Below, piece by piece: positions 46,726 to 56,189 of a stretch of DNA of 64,000 nt. The first letter of the stretch is position 1, and the number at the start of each line of letters is the position of its first letter. The stretch spans positions 1-64,000 of the forward strand of contig JAEYPO010000039.1 of the NCBI GenBank assembly GCA_023410595.1, written 5' to 3'. The DNA is from Bacillota bacterium (GTDB lineage: Bacteria > Bacillota > Clostridia > Christensenellales > SZUA-584). The position numbers were made by a program, and so were the translations under genes. The notes below the pieces were generated by a model. The model had not been told where the DNA came from. It did no database searches and saw nothing but the letters and a program-made list of their open reading frames with translations.

Positions 46726-47589
46726 TTATCTCGTTTTGCCCATAAAGAACAGCGCTATGGTGCCCGGGCCGGCGTGCGCGCCTATTACGGCGCCGAGAGG
46801 AGATATCATTATCTCGCCTACACCGGCAAATTTCTCCCTTATCATCGAGGCTAGACGCTCCGCGGCCTCAATGTCGTCGCCGTGGCTTATGAACACGCGC
46901 TGGCCGTCCGGCTTATAGATGTATTCCTGCATCTTCTCGACGAGGCACTTTAAAGCCCGCTTTCTTCCCTGCTCCTTTTCCATGGGAATAAGATGGCCTT
47001 CAAAGTTGACGTTGAGCACGGGCTTTATATGCAGCAGGTTGCCCACAAAAGCGGTTGCGCCCGTTACCCTTCCGCCTCTGCGCAGGTGGCTTAGGCTGTC
47101 GACCGTAAACCAGTGGTTAAGGCTGAGCTTGTTTGCCTCCACCCATTTGGCTGTTTCGTCGATGGATTTGCCCGAGTCGCGCATATTCACCGCGTAGTCC
47201 ACTAAAAGCCCCAGCCCGAGCGACGCGCACAGCGAATCGACCACATATATTTTGCGCTCGGGATATTTTATCCGCATCTCGTCCGCAACGATCTTTGTGT
47301 TGTTATAACTTCCCGAAAGCCCGGAAGAAAACTCGATATGCAAAATATCAGAGCCGCTCGAAAGTATGGAATCAAAAAACTGCGATATCTCATCGGGGGT
47401 AAGCTGCGACGTTGTGGGCAGTATTCCGTCGCGCTCCAAATCAAAGAACGCTTTTGGGCTCATATCGCCGTCTTTATACTCTTTGTGTTCAATCGTATAC
47501 GTATATTTCATAACGGGAATTTCGTGCTTTTCCGTATATTCCGGGGGCAGGTCTGACGTTGAGCTTGTTGATATACAATAATTTATCAT
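46726..47589 (-). CDS. DegV family fatty-acid-binding protein
   Basis: A 287-residue EDD-fold protein with the DegV features ISTSSTSDLPPEY, LPTTSQLTPDEI, EFSSGLSGSYNN, VDSLCASLGLGLL, and a C-terminal SHGDD..A and IGAHAGPGTIALFF. Homologues (FakB) present fatty acids to the kinase FakA for phosphorylation; no FakA gene is in the window. The ATG at 47589 is preceded by AGAGG 8-9 nt upstream. The in-frame ATG at 47637 has none. Confidence 0.92.
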   Translation of the reverse strand: MINYCISTSSTSDLPPEYTEKHEIPVMKYTYTIEHKEYKDGDMSPKAFFDLERDGILPTTSQLTPDEISQFFDSILSSGSDILHIEFSSGLSGSYNNTKIVADEMRIKYPERKIYVVDSLCASLGLGLLVDYAVNMRDSGKSIDETAKWVEANKLSLNHWFTVDSLSHLRRGGRVTGATAFVGNLLHIKPVLNVNFEGHLIPMEKEQGRKRALKCLVEKMQEYIYKPDGQRVFISHGDDIEAAERLASMIREKFAGVGEIMISPLGAVIGAHAGPGTIALFFMGKTR

Positions 47590-47780
47590 AGCTCTTTCCT
47601 CTCTTTTTTTTGGTAATTTTAATACTATTTCAGCCAATAATCAAGAGATTTAACCGTTTTGATTAACAAACATAATATTATGCCCCCCCCAATATGCGCG
47701 CTTAAAGTTTCTATAAAATTAAGCGATAGAAAAAATGAAATATTATTTAGACAAAACTTCATAATTGTATAAAATGTATA

Positions 47781-47809
47781 TTGAAATAGCGCAAAACCTA
47801 TGGTAATAT
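47781..47809 (+). promoter_or_regulatory. Promoter of the aminotransferase operon
   Basis: TTGAAA (47781-47786), a 17-bp spacer and TAATAT (47804-47809). A further TATAAT at 47837-47842 lacks a -35 partner. The surrounding 47590-47871 gap is AT-rich with an eight-C run at 47682-47689 and no gene. Confidence 0.5.
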
Positions 47810-47871
47810 CAATTATAAATGAAGTTTTGAATAATTTATAATGCATATTATGCGATTAATGGGGGTATTCA

Positions 47872-49062
47872 ATGAAGAAACTGTCCAATAAGGCTCTAGA
47901 CATAACGCCTTCAATTACGCTTAAGATATCCGCTATGGCGAAGAGAATGCAGGATGAGGGTATTGATATTATAGATTTCGGGGCGGGCGAACCGGATTTT
48001 GTAACGCCTGGGTTTATTATTGACGCGGCAAAAAAGGCGCTTGATAAGGGGTTTACGCATTATACCGCCGCGGCTGGTATACCGGAGCTTAAAACCGCTG
48101 TCGCAAACAGAATGAAGAGGATGTACGGCCTCGAATACGCCCCGGCGGATATAGTCATCTCAAACGGAGCTAAACATTCTCTGTTCAATGTTTTCGCCTC
48201 GATACTAAACCCGGGAGACGAGGTTTTGATACCGATGCCGTATTGGGTGTCTTACCCTGAGTTTGTACGCATGTCGGACGGCGTCCCCGTTTTTCTCGAA
48301 TCGGGTTCGAGTTTTAAGGTGACTGCAAAGCAGATTAAAGACGCTATCAATCCAAAAACAAAGGCTCTGATACTCAACTCGCCCTCAAATCCCAGCGGAG
48401 CGGTTTATACGCGAAGCGAACTCGAGGAGATTGCGCGGGTAGCCGTGGAAGCGGATATATTCGTCGTTTCCGACGAGATATACGACGAACTCACATATGA
48501 GGGAATCCATACGAGCATAGCGACGCTTGGGAAAGAGATTAAGGACATAACCATCGTTGTCAACGGGCTTTCCAAGACGTATGCGATGACCGGGTGGAGG
48601 ATAGGATATACAGCAAGCACAAAAGCGCTCGCCGACGTAATGGCGTCTTACCAGTCGCATGCGACGTCTAATCCTAATTCGATAGCGCAGTTCGCCGGAA
48701 TAGAGGCTTTAAACGGTCCGCAGGACGACGTCGCGGCTATGAAGCGGGCGTTTGATAAACGCAGGCTGCTGCTCTGCAAGCTGGTCAACGATATCGAAGG
48801 GTTGTCTTGCCGGCTGCCCGCGGGAGCGTTCTATGTAATGATGGATATAACAAAGCTGAAAGGCAAAAAGACGGCCGGAGGCATTGAGATTACCGGTTCG
48901 ATGGATTTCACTGAAGCCGTGCTTAAAGAAGTGAAAACGGCGGTGGTTCCCGGGCTTTCGTTTGGCGCGGACGACTATATAAGGCTGAGCTACGCAACGA
49001 GCGAAGAAAGCATAGTTAAGGGAATGGCGCGCATCAGTGAATTCGTAAAGTCTTTGAAATGA
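47872..49062 (+). CDS. PLP-dependent aminotransferase, class I (aspartate aminotransferase-like)
   Basis: A 396-residue fold-type I aminotransferase: IDFGAGEPDF near the N-terminus, SNGAKHSLFN, NSPSNPSG near residue 165, the PLP lysine in LSKTYAMTGWRIGY, and the C-terminal carboxylate-binding Arg in YIRLSYATSEE. It is closest in pattern to the subgroup I-gamma aspartate/aromatic aminotransferases. It is probably in one operon with the downstream citrate-synthase-like gene, which would supply carbon toward 2-oxoglutarate and glutamate. TGGGGGT precedes the ATG. Confidence 0.93.
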   Translation: MKKLSNKALDITPSITLKISAMAKRMQDEGIDIIDFGAGEPDFVTPGFIIDAAKKALDKGFTHYTAAAGIPELKTAVANRMKRMYGLEYAPADIVISNGAKHSLFNVFASILNPGDEVLIPMPYWVSYPEFVRMSDGVPVFLESGSSFKVTAKQIKDAINPKTKALILNSPSNPSGAVYTRSELEEIARVAVEADIFVVSDEIYDELTYEGIHTSIATLGKEIKDITIVVNGLSKTYAMTGWRIGYTASTKALADVMASYQSHATSNPNSIAQFAGIEALNGPQDDVAAMKRAFDKRRLLLCKLVNDIEGLSCRLPAGAFYVMMDITKLKGKKTAGGIEITGSMDFTEAVLKEVKTAVVPGLSFGADDYIRLSYATSEESIVKGMARISEFVKSLK

Positions 49063-49079
49063 GTAAAGAGGTAAATTAT

Positions 49080-50474
49080 ATGAGAGATATAGATGATAGA
49101 TGGAATCTGCTGGAGGAGAACGACTACCGTTATTCGTTTCAGGACGTGGAGAAGCCGCAGTTGTTCCGCGATATGTTTGAGTACGATTCCATCCCTAAGA
49201 TAACATTCAACCACAGGGTCGTGCCCATGCATATGCCTGATGAAATATGGATCACGGATACGACGTTCCGCGACGGGCAGCAGTCAAGAACTCCTTTTAC
49301 CGTAAAGCAGGTCGTAGACCTTTATAAGATGCAGCACAGGCTCGGCGGCCCTAAGGGCATCATCCGCCAGAGCGAGTTCTTTGTATACACCGCAAAGGAT
49401 AAAGAAGCACTGCAGTCGTGCCTTGACTTAGGCTACGACTATCCCGAGGTGACAGCATGGATAAGGGCAAGCGAACAGGACTTTGACCTCGCGAAGCAGT
49501 TCGGCATAAAGGAAACGGGTATACTCGTAAGCTGCTCGGATTATCACATCTTCAAAAAGATGAACAAGACGAGAAAACAGGCTATGGACATGTACCTTGG
49601 CATAGTGAAAAAAGCCATAGACCAAGGCATACGTCCGCGCTGCCACTTTGAGGACATAACGAGGGCCGACTTCTACGGCTTTGTGATACCTTTTGCCAAC
49701 GAGCTGATGAGTATAATGCAGGAAACGGGCGTGCCTATAAAGATAAGGATGTGCGACACTCTTGGCTACGGCGTGACATATCCGGGCGCGTCGCTCCCAA
49801 GGAGCGTACAAGGGATAGTATACGGCCTGCGCTTTTACTCCGGCTTTCCGTCGGAGCTGCTCGAATGGCACGGCCATAATGACTTCCACAAGGTTGTCAC
49901 CAACGCCGCGACCGCGTGGCTGTACGGCGCTTCTTCCGTCAACTGCTCGATACTCGGCATAGGGGAGAGGACAGGCAACTGTCCGCTCGAAGCTATGGTC
50001 ATGGAATACTGCGGCCTCAAAGGCACGGCGGACGGGATGGACCTGTCGGTGATAACGGAGATGGCGGATTATTTTGAAAACGAGCTCAACAGTGAAATAG
50101 ACCCGAGAACGCCGTTTGTAGGCAGGAATTTCAACTCGACGCGCGCGGGAATCCACGCTGACGGACTGCTGAAAGACGAAGAGATATATAACATATTCAA
50201 TACTGAAAAGATACTGAAACGACCCGTTACAGTAGCCATAAACGAGCATTCGGGGCTTGCGGGCATCGCGCACTGGGTCAACTCGCATTTCAACCTGAAG
50301 GGCGACCTTGCGGTAGATAAAAAAGACGAGCTCGTTGCGTGTATAAAGAAGGAAGTGGACAAAGAGTTTGAAGAAGGCAGGACGACGTCGTTCGGCGACG
50401 ACGAGCTCGAACTTATAATGCGCCAGCTTGATGAGGAAAGGTATTTCATGTTCTGCCACCATCTCAGGCTGTAG
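49080..50474 (+). CDS. Probable Re-citrate synthase (DRE-TIM metallolyase / homocitrate synthase family)
   Basis: A 464-residue DRE-TIM enzyme. It has ITDTTFRDGQQSRTPF near residue 60 (RDGQQ rather than the RDGEQ of isopropylmalate synthases), CHFEDITRADFYGFVIPF, RMCDTLGYGVTYPGASLPRS, and the metal-binding EWHGHNDFHKV. From memory of the family, this motif set fits the Re-stereospecific citrate synthase of anaerobes such as Clostridium kluyveri, which makes citrate from oxaloacetate and acetyl-CoA. Homocitrate or isopropylmalate synthase is less likely because the long regulatory C-terminal domain is missing. The ATG at 49080 has AGAGG 9 nt upstream. The ATG at 49059 overlaps the previous stop. 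Confidence 0.78.
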   Translation: MRDIDDRWNLLEENDYRYSFQDVEKPQLFRDMFEYDSIPKITFNHRVVPMHMPDEIWITDTTFRDGQQSRTPFTVKQVVDLYKMQHRLGGPKGIIRQSEFFVYTAKDKEALQSCLDLGYDYPEVTAWIRASEQDFDLAKQFGIKETGILVSCSDYHIFKKMNKTRKQAMDMYLGIVKKAIDQGIRPRCHFEDITRADFYGFVIPFANELMSIMQETGVPIKIRMCDTLGYGVTYPGASLPRSVQGIVYGLRFYSGFPSELLEWHGHNDFHKVVTNAATAWLYGASSVNCSILGIGERTGNCPLEAMVMEYCGLKGTADGMDLSVITEMADYFENELNSEIDPRTPFVGRNFNSTRAGIHADGLLKDEEIYNIFNTEKILKRPVTVAINEHSGLAGIAHWVNSHFNLKGDLAVDKKDELVACIKKEVDKEFEEGRTTSFGDDELELIMRQLDEERYFMFCHHLRL

Positions 50475-50536
50475 AAACGAGAACAAAAATAAAAGCCGCC
50501 CTTAAGCAGCACGTATATAAAATCAAAGTAATATTA

Positions 50537-50566
50537 ATCAGAGCGCTTTTATAAGCGCTCTGATTT
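50537..50566. terminator. Bidirectional terminator between citrate-synthase-like gene and hup
   Basis: AATCAGAGCGCTT-TTAT-AAGCGCTCTGATT, a perfect 13-bp stem between convergent genes. Confidence 0.85.
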
Positions 50567-50585
50567 AATGTTTTCGGATAATTAC

Positions 50586-50858
50586 TTATTTAAAACTATC
50601 TTTGAATGATTTGCCCGGCTTGAATGACGGCGAACTTGAAGCGGGTATATTTATCTGCTGGCCGGTGGCCGGATTCACGCCCTTTCTGGCGGCTCTTTGT
50701 TTAAGCTCAAACGTGCCGAAACCAGTCCATTGTACTCTCTCGCCTTTCGCAAGAGCTCCGCTGACTACGTCTACGAATGCAGACAGGCAGCTTTCAGTTT
50801 CCTTCTTTTTGAGATTTGCCTTTGCAGCAACTGCTTCAATTAGTTCTGTTTTGTTCAT
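50586..50858 (-). CDS. hup: HU family DNA-binding protein
   Basis: The 90-residue HU protein NKTELIEAVAAKANLKK... carries the DNA-binding arm sequence ARKGVNPATGQQINI and the C-terminal FKPGKSFKDSFK. It compacts the chromosome as a dimer. The ATG at 50858 (9 nt after AGGAGG) was preferred over the in-frame start 6 nt earlier. Position behind mazG is the conserved Firmicutes arrangement. Confidence 0.95.
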   Translation of the reverse strand: MNKTELIEAVAAKANLKKKETESCLSAFVDVVSGALAKGERVQWTGFGTFELKQRAARKGVNPATGQQINIPASSSPSFKPGKSFKDSFK

Positions 50859-50957
50859 TAACAATAACCTCCTGTAATGAATTGATGTGTGTGTATACTA
50901 GTGTTTATACAAACTCTTTCCGTATTAATCGGAAAATATACACCAAAGTAAAAAAGT

Positions 50958-52361
50958 TTATTTTATGCCCTTTGCATAATCCCATATATCATTCAGTTCG
51001 TCTATACTACAGGTTTTCATATCAATACCGCGTTGCTGCGCGTAGCTTTCCGCGGTGCAAAACCTTGAAATAAACTTATCGGTCGCCTTTTGAAGGGCCG
51101 TCTCCGGCTCAACGCCCATGAGCCTTGATACGTTCACAGCCGAGAACAGCAAATCCCCGCATTCCTCGATTATGTCTTCTGCCGGGCATTGCTCGACCTC
51201 GGATATCTCTTCCTTAAGCTTGGCTATCGCCTCGGTTACGCCGGGGAAGTCCATACCGCTTCGCGCGGCCTTATATTGCACCTTCTCGCTCCTCATAAGA
51301 GCGGGCATGCTCTTAGGAACGCTCAGCAGCACTTCCGTCTGACTGCGCTGCCCTTTTTCGTTTTTCTTTATCTGTTCCCAGTTTTTTAGCACGTCTTTGG
51401 CAGTTTTGGCAACCGCGCTGCCGAATATGTGCGTGTGCCTCGAAATCATCTTGCTGCAGATAGCCGTTGTAACGTCGGATATGTCGAATTCTCCGCACTG
51501 ATCAGCTATCTTTGAGTGGAACGCCACCTGCAGCAGCACGTCTCCAAGCTCGTCATAAAGCGCTTCGGTATCGCCGTCGTCTATCGCTTCTATGACCTCA
51601 TAGCTTTCTTCGACAAGATACCGCTTTAAACTCTCATGCGTCTGCTCCCTGTCCCAGGGGCAGCCGTCTTTAGAACGGAGCCTGTCCATCACGCTCACAA
51701 GGTCGGAAAACGTGTAGCGGAGCTTGTTTTCCAGCCCGCAGGGTGCAACTACTATGCTAGTATAATAACCGTATGATTGCTCACAGTCAAGCATTGAAAT
51801 AGGAATTTTTTTCTTCAAATTGCCGCGAATATCAGAAAAGAGGATATTATGCATGTTATCGTAATATTTTAACAGCCTGATTTTAAGCTCGGAAGCCAAA
51901 AGCCGCGTATCTATCTCGTTTATGACAAGCGTTAAGTCGGTATCGGCAGCCTTGGTAAACGAAGCGGCGGTAAAAATGGAAACGCCGTCCAATGCACTGG
52001 CGAACCCCTCCTCAAGCGCCATGCAAAGCGCCCTGTCCCCGCCAGGAATCACGTTTACGCTGCCGCCTTCGGCAGTTACGCTTTTCGCAAGGCTGACAGC
52101 TATCTTGTTGGACGGCAAGTCACAAATCGCAATAAACAGTAGCTTGTCCCGCTTGAGCATACTGACAGACTTATCGACCAGGTCGTCGAAATCCGAAGCG
52201 CTTTCATATACGCTGTCCAGCGTTTCATACTTAACGCCGATATTTTTTATACGATCCGAGATCTCCGTTTGCAGCACCACGAAGGATGCGCGTTTTGCCG
52301 CATCGAGTACGCCGCCGCTTATTTCACCGTTTGCGTCCATGCTTGCTATAGTTATATGCAT
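50958..52361 (-). CDS. mazG: MazG nucleotide pyrophosphohydrolase with N-terminal methylase-like domain
   Basis: A 467-residue protein like Bacillus YabN. The first 210 or so residues correspond to a tetrapyrrole-methylase-like domain (degenerate here). Two MazG modules follow: DGCPWDREQTHESLKRYLVEE with EELYE-type metal ligands (..YDELGDVLLQVAFH), and a second near the C-terminus (KLKEEISEVE..EECGDLLFSAVN). It hydrolyses NTPs to NMP and PPi, probably housecleaning. GGGAG is 8 nt before the ATG at 52361. A much longer frame (to 52502) runs into spoVB. It lies 2 nt after the spoVB stop. Confidence 0.92.
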   Translation of the reverse strand: MHITIASMDANGEISGGVLDAAKRASFVVLQTEISDRIKNIGVKYETLDSVYESASDFDDLVDKSVSMLKRDKLLFIAICDLPSNKIAVSLAKSVTAEGGSVNVIPGGDRALCMALEEGFASALDGVSIFTAASFTKAADTDLTLVINEIDTRLLASELKIRLLKYYDNMHNILFSDIRGNLKKKIPISMLDCEQSYGYYTSIVVAPCGLENKLRYTFSDLVSVMDRLRSKDGCPWDREQTHESLKRYLVEESYEVIEAIDDGDTEALYDELGDVLLQVAFHSKIADQCGEFDISDVTTAICSKMISRHTHIFGSAVAKTAKDVLKNWEQIKKNEKGQRSQTEVLLSVPKSMPALMRSEKVQYKAARSGMDFPGVTEAIAKLKEEISEVEQCPAEDIIEECGDLLFSAVNVSRLMGVEPETALQKATDKFISRFCTAESYAQQRGIDMKTCSIDELNDIWDYAKGIK

Positions 52362-52363
52362 CG

Positions 52364-53995
52364 CTATTTCTCCCAAAGCCCTATTCTGTTCATTAATCTT
52401 GTTGTTATTTTCCCTCCGGGAATATATTTCATGTCTTCCTTGCGCAGTGCGCCCGTTACCAGCAGCATTATAACATAAACGAGTACCGCCGCCGCAATAC
52501 AAATAAGCGTGGCGAGCGTGTTCCCAAAGGGCAAAGCAAGCGGGCTATACAGCAGATATACCAATACCCCCATTACGGCTGAAGAGAGCAGGGGCGTGAT
52601 TACGCCCGACACGGCTTTTATCCCGGGCTTTGTATGCCGTATTACGGCGGCGACGTTAAGCAGTGCGGCTACGCCGTAACACGCGGCTGTGCCTATGGCC
52701 GCGCCGTTTATGTTGAGCGAGGGCACTCGCATGAGTATAACGCTTAAAACCACTTTAACGACAGCGCCTATCAAAAGATTGACGACGGGAATGAACTGAT
52801 GCCCGGCGCCCTGAAGTATGCCCGTCATGGTCTGCAGAAGGGTTAAAAACAGCACGCCTACAGATAGAGTTTTCAGCATGTCCGCGCCTATGGACAGTTC
52901 TTCCGCGGTAAGCCGGCCGCTTGAAAAGAGCAGCATTATAATGGGCTTTGCGAGAATAAACATGCCTACGGCGCAGGGGAGACCTATAAGCACCGCAAGC
53001 TTAAAGCCCATGCGCGAGCGCGAGCTTACCTCCGAATGATTGTTTTGAGAGCGCGCTTCGGATATCGCGGGAACGAGGCTCATGCAAAGCGCAAGCGATA
53101 ACACGGCAGGCATGTTTATCAGCGGGTTGACCGTACCGGTAAGTACGCCGAAGCTCGCCGTTGGGCTGAGCGAACTATACGCCGAGTAATCAACGGCCGA
53201 CATGACGTTCGTAATGATGGCGGCATCCAGAAAGCCGACGATGGGCATGATGCAGGAGCCTATCGTCACCGGCACGGCGATGACAAACAAATCCGCAAGT
53301 ATCGATCGGCCTGAACGATTTACCGCCGCGGCGGTGCGCGCCATATTAGATATGATCTCTCTTTTTTTCCGTCGGTACATTATCATTATTATAGCGAGAG
53401 CGAATACTTCGGATATTGAAACGCCAAGCAGCGCGCCTGCCGCGCCCCATTCAACGCCCTTATCTACCCAGAGAAACGCGAAATAAAGCCCTGCCACCAG
53501 CTTTACGACCTGCTCCGCAACCTGCGTGAGCGCCGTGGGCAGCATTATCTGGAGGCCCTGAAAGTAGCCTCTGTACGCGGAGAGTATAGCGACAAAAAAC
53601 AGTGCCGGGGCTATCATCATAAGCGAGAGGTCGGCGGACGGTATCTTTACGGAAGCGGCGACAGCCTTTGAAACGAGCAGCAGTATAACCGTCGATACTA
53701 TGCCGATAACAAGCAGCACCTTAAGCGCAGTTTTAAAGACGCTGTGGGCTCCGCGGTAATCGCCTAAGGAAACGCGCTCCGCGACCATCCTTGATATGGC
53801 GGCAGGCAGCCCGGCTGTCGATATTACGACAAGCAGCGCGTATAGAGGATAGGCCACGTTATAATTCGCTATGCCTTCGGCACCTATGACGTTAGTGAGC
53901 GGTATGCGGAACACCGCGCCTATTACCTTTACGATAAGCCCGAACAACCCAAGGATTGCCGCACCTTTAACAAAACTTTTTTGACCTTTGCTCAT
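52364..53995 (-). CDS. spoVB: SpoVB/MurJ-type polysaccharide flippase
   Basis: A 543-residue MOP-superfamily exporter with about 14 transmembrane segments, opening KSFVKGAAILGLFGLIVKVIGAVFR. It has the family's SPTASFGVLTGTVNPLINMPAVLSLAL loop and VPAISEA. SpoVB and its YabM relatives flip lipid-linked oligosaccharides, including peptidoglycan precursors in cortex formation. The order flippase-mazG-hup matches the yabM-yabN-hup region of Firmicutes, so YabM is an equally good name. Confidence 0.9.
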   Translation of the reverse strand: MSKGQKSFVKGAAILGLFGLIVKVIGAVFRIPLTNVIGAEGIANYNVAYPLYALLVVISTAGLPAAISRMVAERVSLGDYRGAHSVFKTALKVLLVIGIVSTVILLLVSKAVAASVKIPSADLSLMMIAPALFFVAILSAYRGYFQGLQIMLPTALTQVAEQVVKLVAGLYFAFLWVDKGVEWGAAGALLGVSISEVFALAIIMIMYRRKKREIISNMARTAAAVNRSGRSILADLFVIAVPVTIGSCIMPIVGFLDAAIITNVMSAVDYSAYSSLSPTASFGVLTGTVNPLINMPAVLSLALCMSLVPAISEARSQNNHSEVSSRSRMGFKLAVLIGLPCAVGMFILAKPIIMLLFSSGRLTAEELSIGADMLKTLSVGVLFLTLLQTMTGILQGAGHQFIPVVNLLIGAVVKVVLSVILMRVPSLNINGAAIGTAACYGVAALLNVAAVIRHTKPGIKAVSGVITPLLSSAVMGVLVYLLYSPLALPFGNTLATLICIAAAVLVYVIMLLVTGALRKEDMKYIPGGKITTRLMNRIGLWEK

Positions 53996-54165
53996 AAAAA
54001 GGCTCCATGCTTATATAGTTTGTTCAGCCGCCCAGCCTTCGAACATTTGACTATTTGTCTAAAACAACCAAAATGATGTCATATGATTACCAGATTTATA
54101 TAATTATATTGTATTTTCTGCCGTTTGCCAACGCTTGTTTGTTTTATATGGCGGGCAGGTTTATG

Positions 54166-54194
54166 TTGTGCGGTGCCGGCTATTCTATTATAAT
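54166..54194 (+). promoter_or_regulatory. Promoter of trmL
   Basis: TTGTGC (54166-54171), a 17-bp spacer and TATAAT (54189-54194), 18 nt before the start codon. Confidence 0.55.
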
Positions 54195-54212
54195 CAAGCG
54201 GGGGATGGTAAT

Positions 54213-54674
54213 ATGCATATCAACATTGTTTTAGTCGAGCCGGAGATACCCGCAAATACCGGCAATATAGCCCGCACCTGTTCGGTGACGGGCGCGCAGC
54301 TCCACCTTGTAAAGCCGCTTGGGTTTTCGATATCCGATAAACATTTAAAGCGCGCGGGGCTCGATTACTGGCCGTATTTAAACGTTGCGGTACACGATAG
54401 CCTTGAGGCGTTTTTTGAAAACACGAACGGCGTATATTACTACTGCTCGACGAAAGCGAAAAAGTATTATCACGAGGCAAAATTTGAGGACGGCTGTTTC
54501 CTGCTTTTTGGCAAGGAAACAAAAGGTCTTCCGGAAGAGCTTATATTCTCCCATCCCGATAACACTATAAAGATACCGATGAAAGAAGGCCTTCGTTCGC
54601 TGAATCTCTCCAATTCCGTCGCCATTGTGCTATACGAGGCGCTGAGACAGAATAATTTTGCAGGACTGAAATAA
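54213..54674 (+). CDS. trmL: tRNA (cytidine(34)-2'-O)-methyltransferase
   Basis: A 153-residue minimal SPOUT methyltransferase: INIVLVEPEIPANTGNIART, LLFGKETKGLPEEL, and the knot-forming SAM loop IPMKEGLRSLNLSNSVAIV. It methylates the wobble ribose of tRNA-Leu species. The upstream part of the frame (from 54135) covers the promoter, so the ATG at 54213 after GGGGGATGG was chosen. Confidence 0.94.
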   Translation: MHINIVLVEPEIPANTGNIARTCSVTGAQLHLVKPLGFSISDKHLKRAGLDYWPYLNVAVHDSLEAFFENTNGVYYYCSTKAKKYYHEAKFEDGCFLLFGKETKGLPEELIFSHPDNTIKIPMKEGLRSLNLSNSVAIVLYEALRQNNFAGLK

Positions 54675-54723
54675 AAATAATAGCGTTAAAAAATAAATGA
54701 AGAGCGGGCGGGAGGCCAAAGCA

Positions 54724-54810
54724 ATGAACAGAGCTATTTTTATCTTGCTTTTTCATATAATTTCGAATAAAATTATGCGGGATAATTATACTTTTTTTCG
54801 TATTAGTTGA
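54724..54810 (+). CDS. Possible 28-residue peptide with a strong Shine-Dalgarno
   Basis: GGGAGG (54709-54714) lies 9 nt before the ATG of a 28-codon frame (MNRAIFILLFHIISNKI...), hydrophobic at the start and polar after. No homologue was recognised. It could equally be chance in the AT-rich trmL-pgk gap. Confidence 0.2.
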   Translation: MNRAIFILLFHIISNKIMRDNYTFFRIS

Positions 54811-54850
54811 TATTTGTTTTAGGGATTAAACGATAAATTAAGGAGCAGTT

Positions 54851-56035
54851 ATGAACAAAAAAACAGTCAGAGACATCGATGTGGCAGGAAAAAAAGTTCT
54901 TGTAAGGGTTGACTTCAATGTTCCGCTTAACGATAAGAAGGAAATTACGGACGATACCAGAATTGTGGCGGCTATGCCCACTATACAATATTTAAGGGAA
55001 CAGAATGCGAAGATAATACTTTGCTCTCACCTTGGCAGGCCGGACGGGGTAGTTAACTTAAAGTATTCTCTTGCGCCTGTAGCGGCAAAACTTGAGCGGC
55101 TTATGGACTGCAAAATCATATTTGCTAAAGACGTCATAGGCGAGAGCGCGCAAGCCGCTGTTCAGAATGTAAAGGAAGGCGAGGTCGTACTGCTTGAGAA
55201 CCTGCGTTTCCATAAAGAAGAGACCGCCAACGACCCCGGCTTTGCGAAAAAGCTTGCATCGTTTGCGGACGTATATGTAAACGACGCGTTCGGCGCGGCG
55301 CACCGTGCTCATGCTTCCACGGCGGGCGTAGCGGACTACATACCGGCTGTCGCCGGCTTCCTTATAGAGAAAGAGCTTAAAGCCCTGGGCGGCGCGCTGG
55401 ATAATCCTTCGCGTCCGTTCCTCGCTATATTGGGCGGGGCAAAGGTCTCCGACAAAATAGGAGTCATAGAAAACCTTATAACAAAGGTCGACTGGATAAT
55501 ACTTGGCGGCGGCATGGCGTATACGTTCTTAAAGGCAAAGGGCATGGAAGTGGGAACGTCGCTCGTGGACGAAGCGCGCGTCGAGCTGGCCTCCGGTCTT
55601 TTGAAGAAAGCAGAGAAAAAAGGCGTTGAGATATTCCTGCCGGTAGACTCCATCATAGCTGATAAGCTTGACGCAAAGGCTAAGACGCAGGTCGTTCCAT
55701 CCGACGAAATCACGCCCGGATGGATGGGCCTTGACATAGGGCCTTCTTCGAGGATGCTCTTTGCCGACAAGGTAAGAAAGGCCAAGACCGTCATTTGGAA
55801 CGGGCCTATGGGCGTGTTCGAAATGGAGCCGTTTTCCGACGGCACAAAATCCATAGCAAAAGCCATGGCCGAAACGGAAGCAATGACGATTATCGGCGGA
55901 GGGGACAGCGCCGCGGCCGTGAAGATATTCGGATATGCGGAGAATATAGACCACATATCGACGGGAGGCGGAGCGAGCCTTGAATTCCTGGAAGGCAAAG
56001 AGCTTCCGGGCATCGCGGTGCTGCAGAATAAGTAA
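54851..56035 (+). CDS. pgk: Phosphoglycerate kinase
   Basis: The 394-residue enzyme transfers phosphate from 1,3-bisphosphoglycerate to ADP. Visible motifs are VLVRVDFNVPLND, SHLGRPDG, ENLRFHKEE, NDAFGAAHRAHAST, the nucleotide-binding NGPMGVFEM and the C-terminal STGGGASLEFLEGK. AAGGAGC precedes the ATG by 5-6 nt. It is the first gene of a glycolytic group, pgk-tpiA-gpmI, without gap in this window. A terminator separates it from tpiA. Confidence 0.97.
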   Translation: MNKKTVRDIDVAGKKVLVRVDFNVPLNDKKEITDDTRIVAAMPTIQYLREQNAKIILCSHLGRPDGVVNLKYSLAPVAAKLERLMDCKIIFAKDVIGESAQAAVQNVKEGEVVLLENLRFHKEETANDPGFAKKLASFADVYVNDAFGAAHRAHASTAGVADYIPAVAGFLIEKELKALGGALDNPSRPFLAILGGAKVSDKIGVIENLITKVDWIILGGGMAYTFLKAKGMEVGTSLVDEARVELASGLLKKAEKKGVEIFLPVDSIIADKLDAKAKTQVVPSDEITPGWMGLDIGPSSRMLFADKVRKAKTVIWNGPMGVFEMEPFSDGTKSIAKAMAETEAMTIIGGGDSAAAVKIFGYAENIDHISTGGGASLEFLEGKELPGIAVLQNK

Positions 56036-56054
56036 GGGCAAAACCAGTAAACGC

Positions 56055-56085
56055 GGGGCTGCCCTGTTTCGGGCGCCCCTTTTTT
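56055..56085 (+). terminator. Terminator after pgk
   Basis: GGGGC-T-GCCC-TGTTT-CGGGC-GCCCC followed by six T residues. Confidence 0.85.
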
Positions 56086-56189
56086 ATAGGTGATCAGTAA
56101 AGCAAAAGCTTTTATGGTTGAGAACGCCGCTATCTGGTTATTGATTAAAGTGTCTAGATATCAAATTTAATTATATGGAGATGTGCATT

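Noticed and set aside
47682..47689. Run of eight C residues ahead of the aminotransferase operon as a phase-variation tract.
   Set aside because: It is upstream of the likely promoter and outside any reading frame, and a single short run is weak evidence. Strain comparison would be needed.
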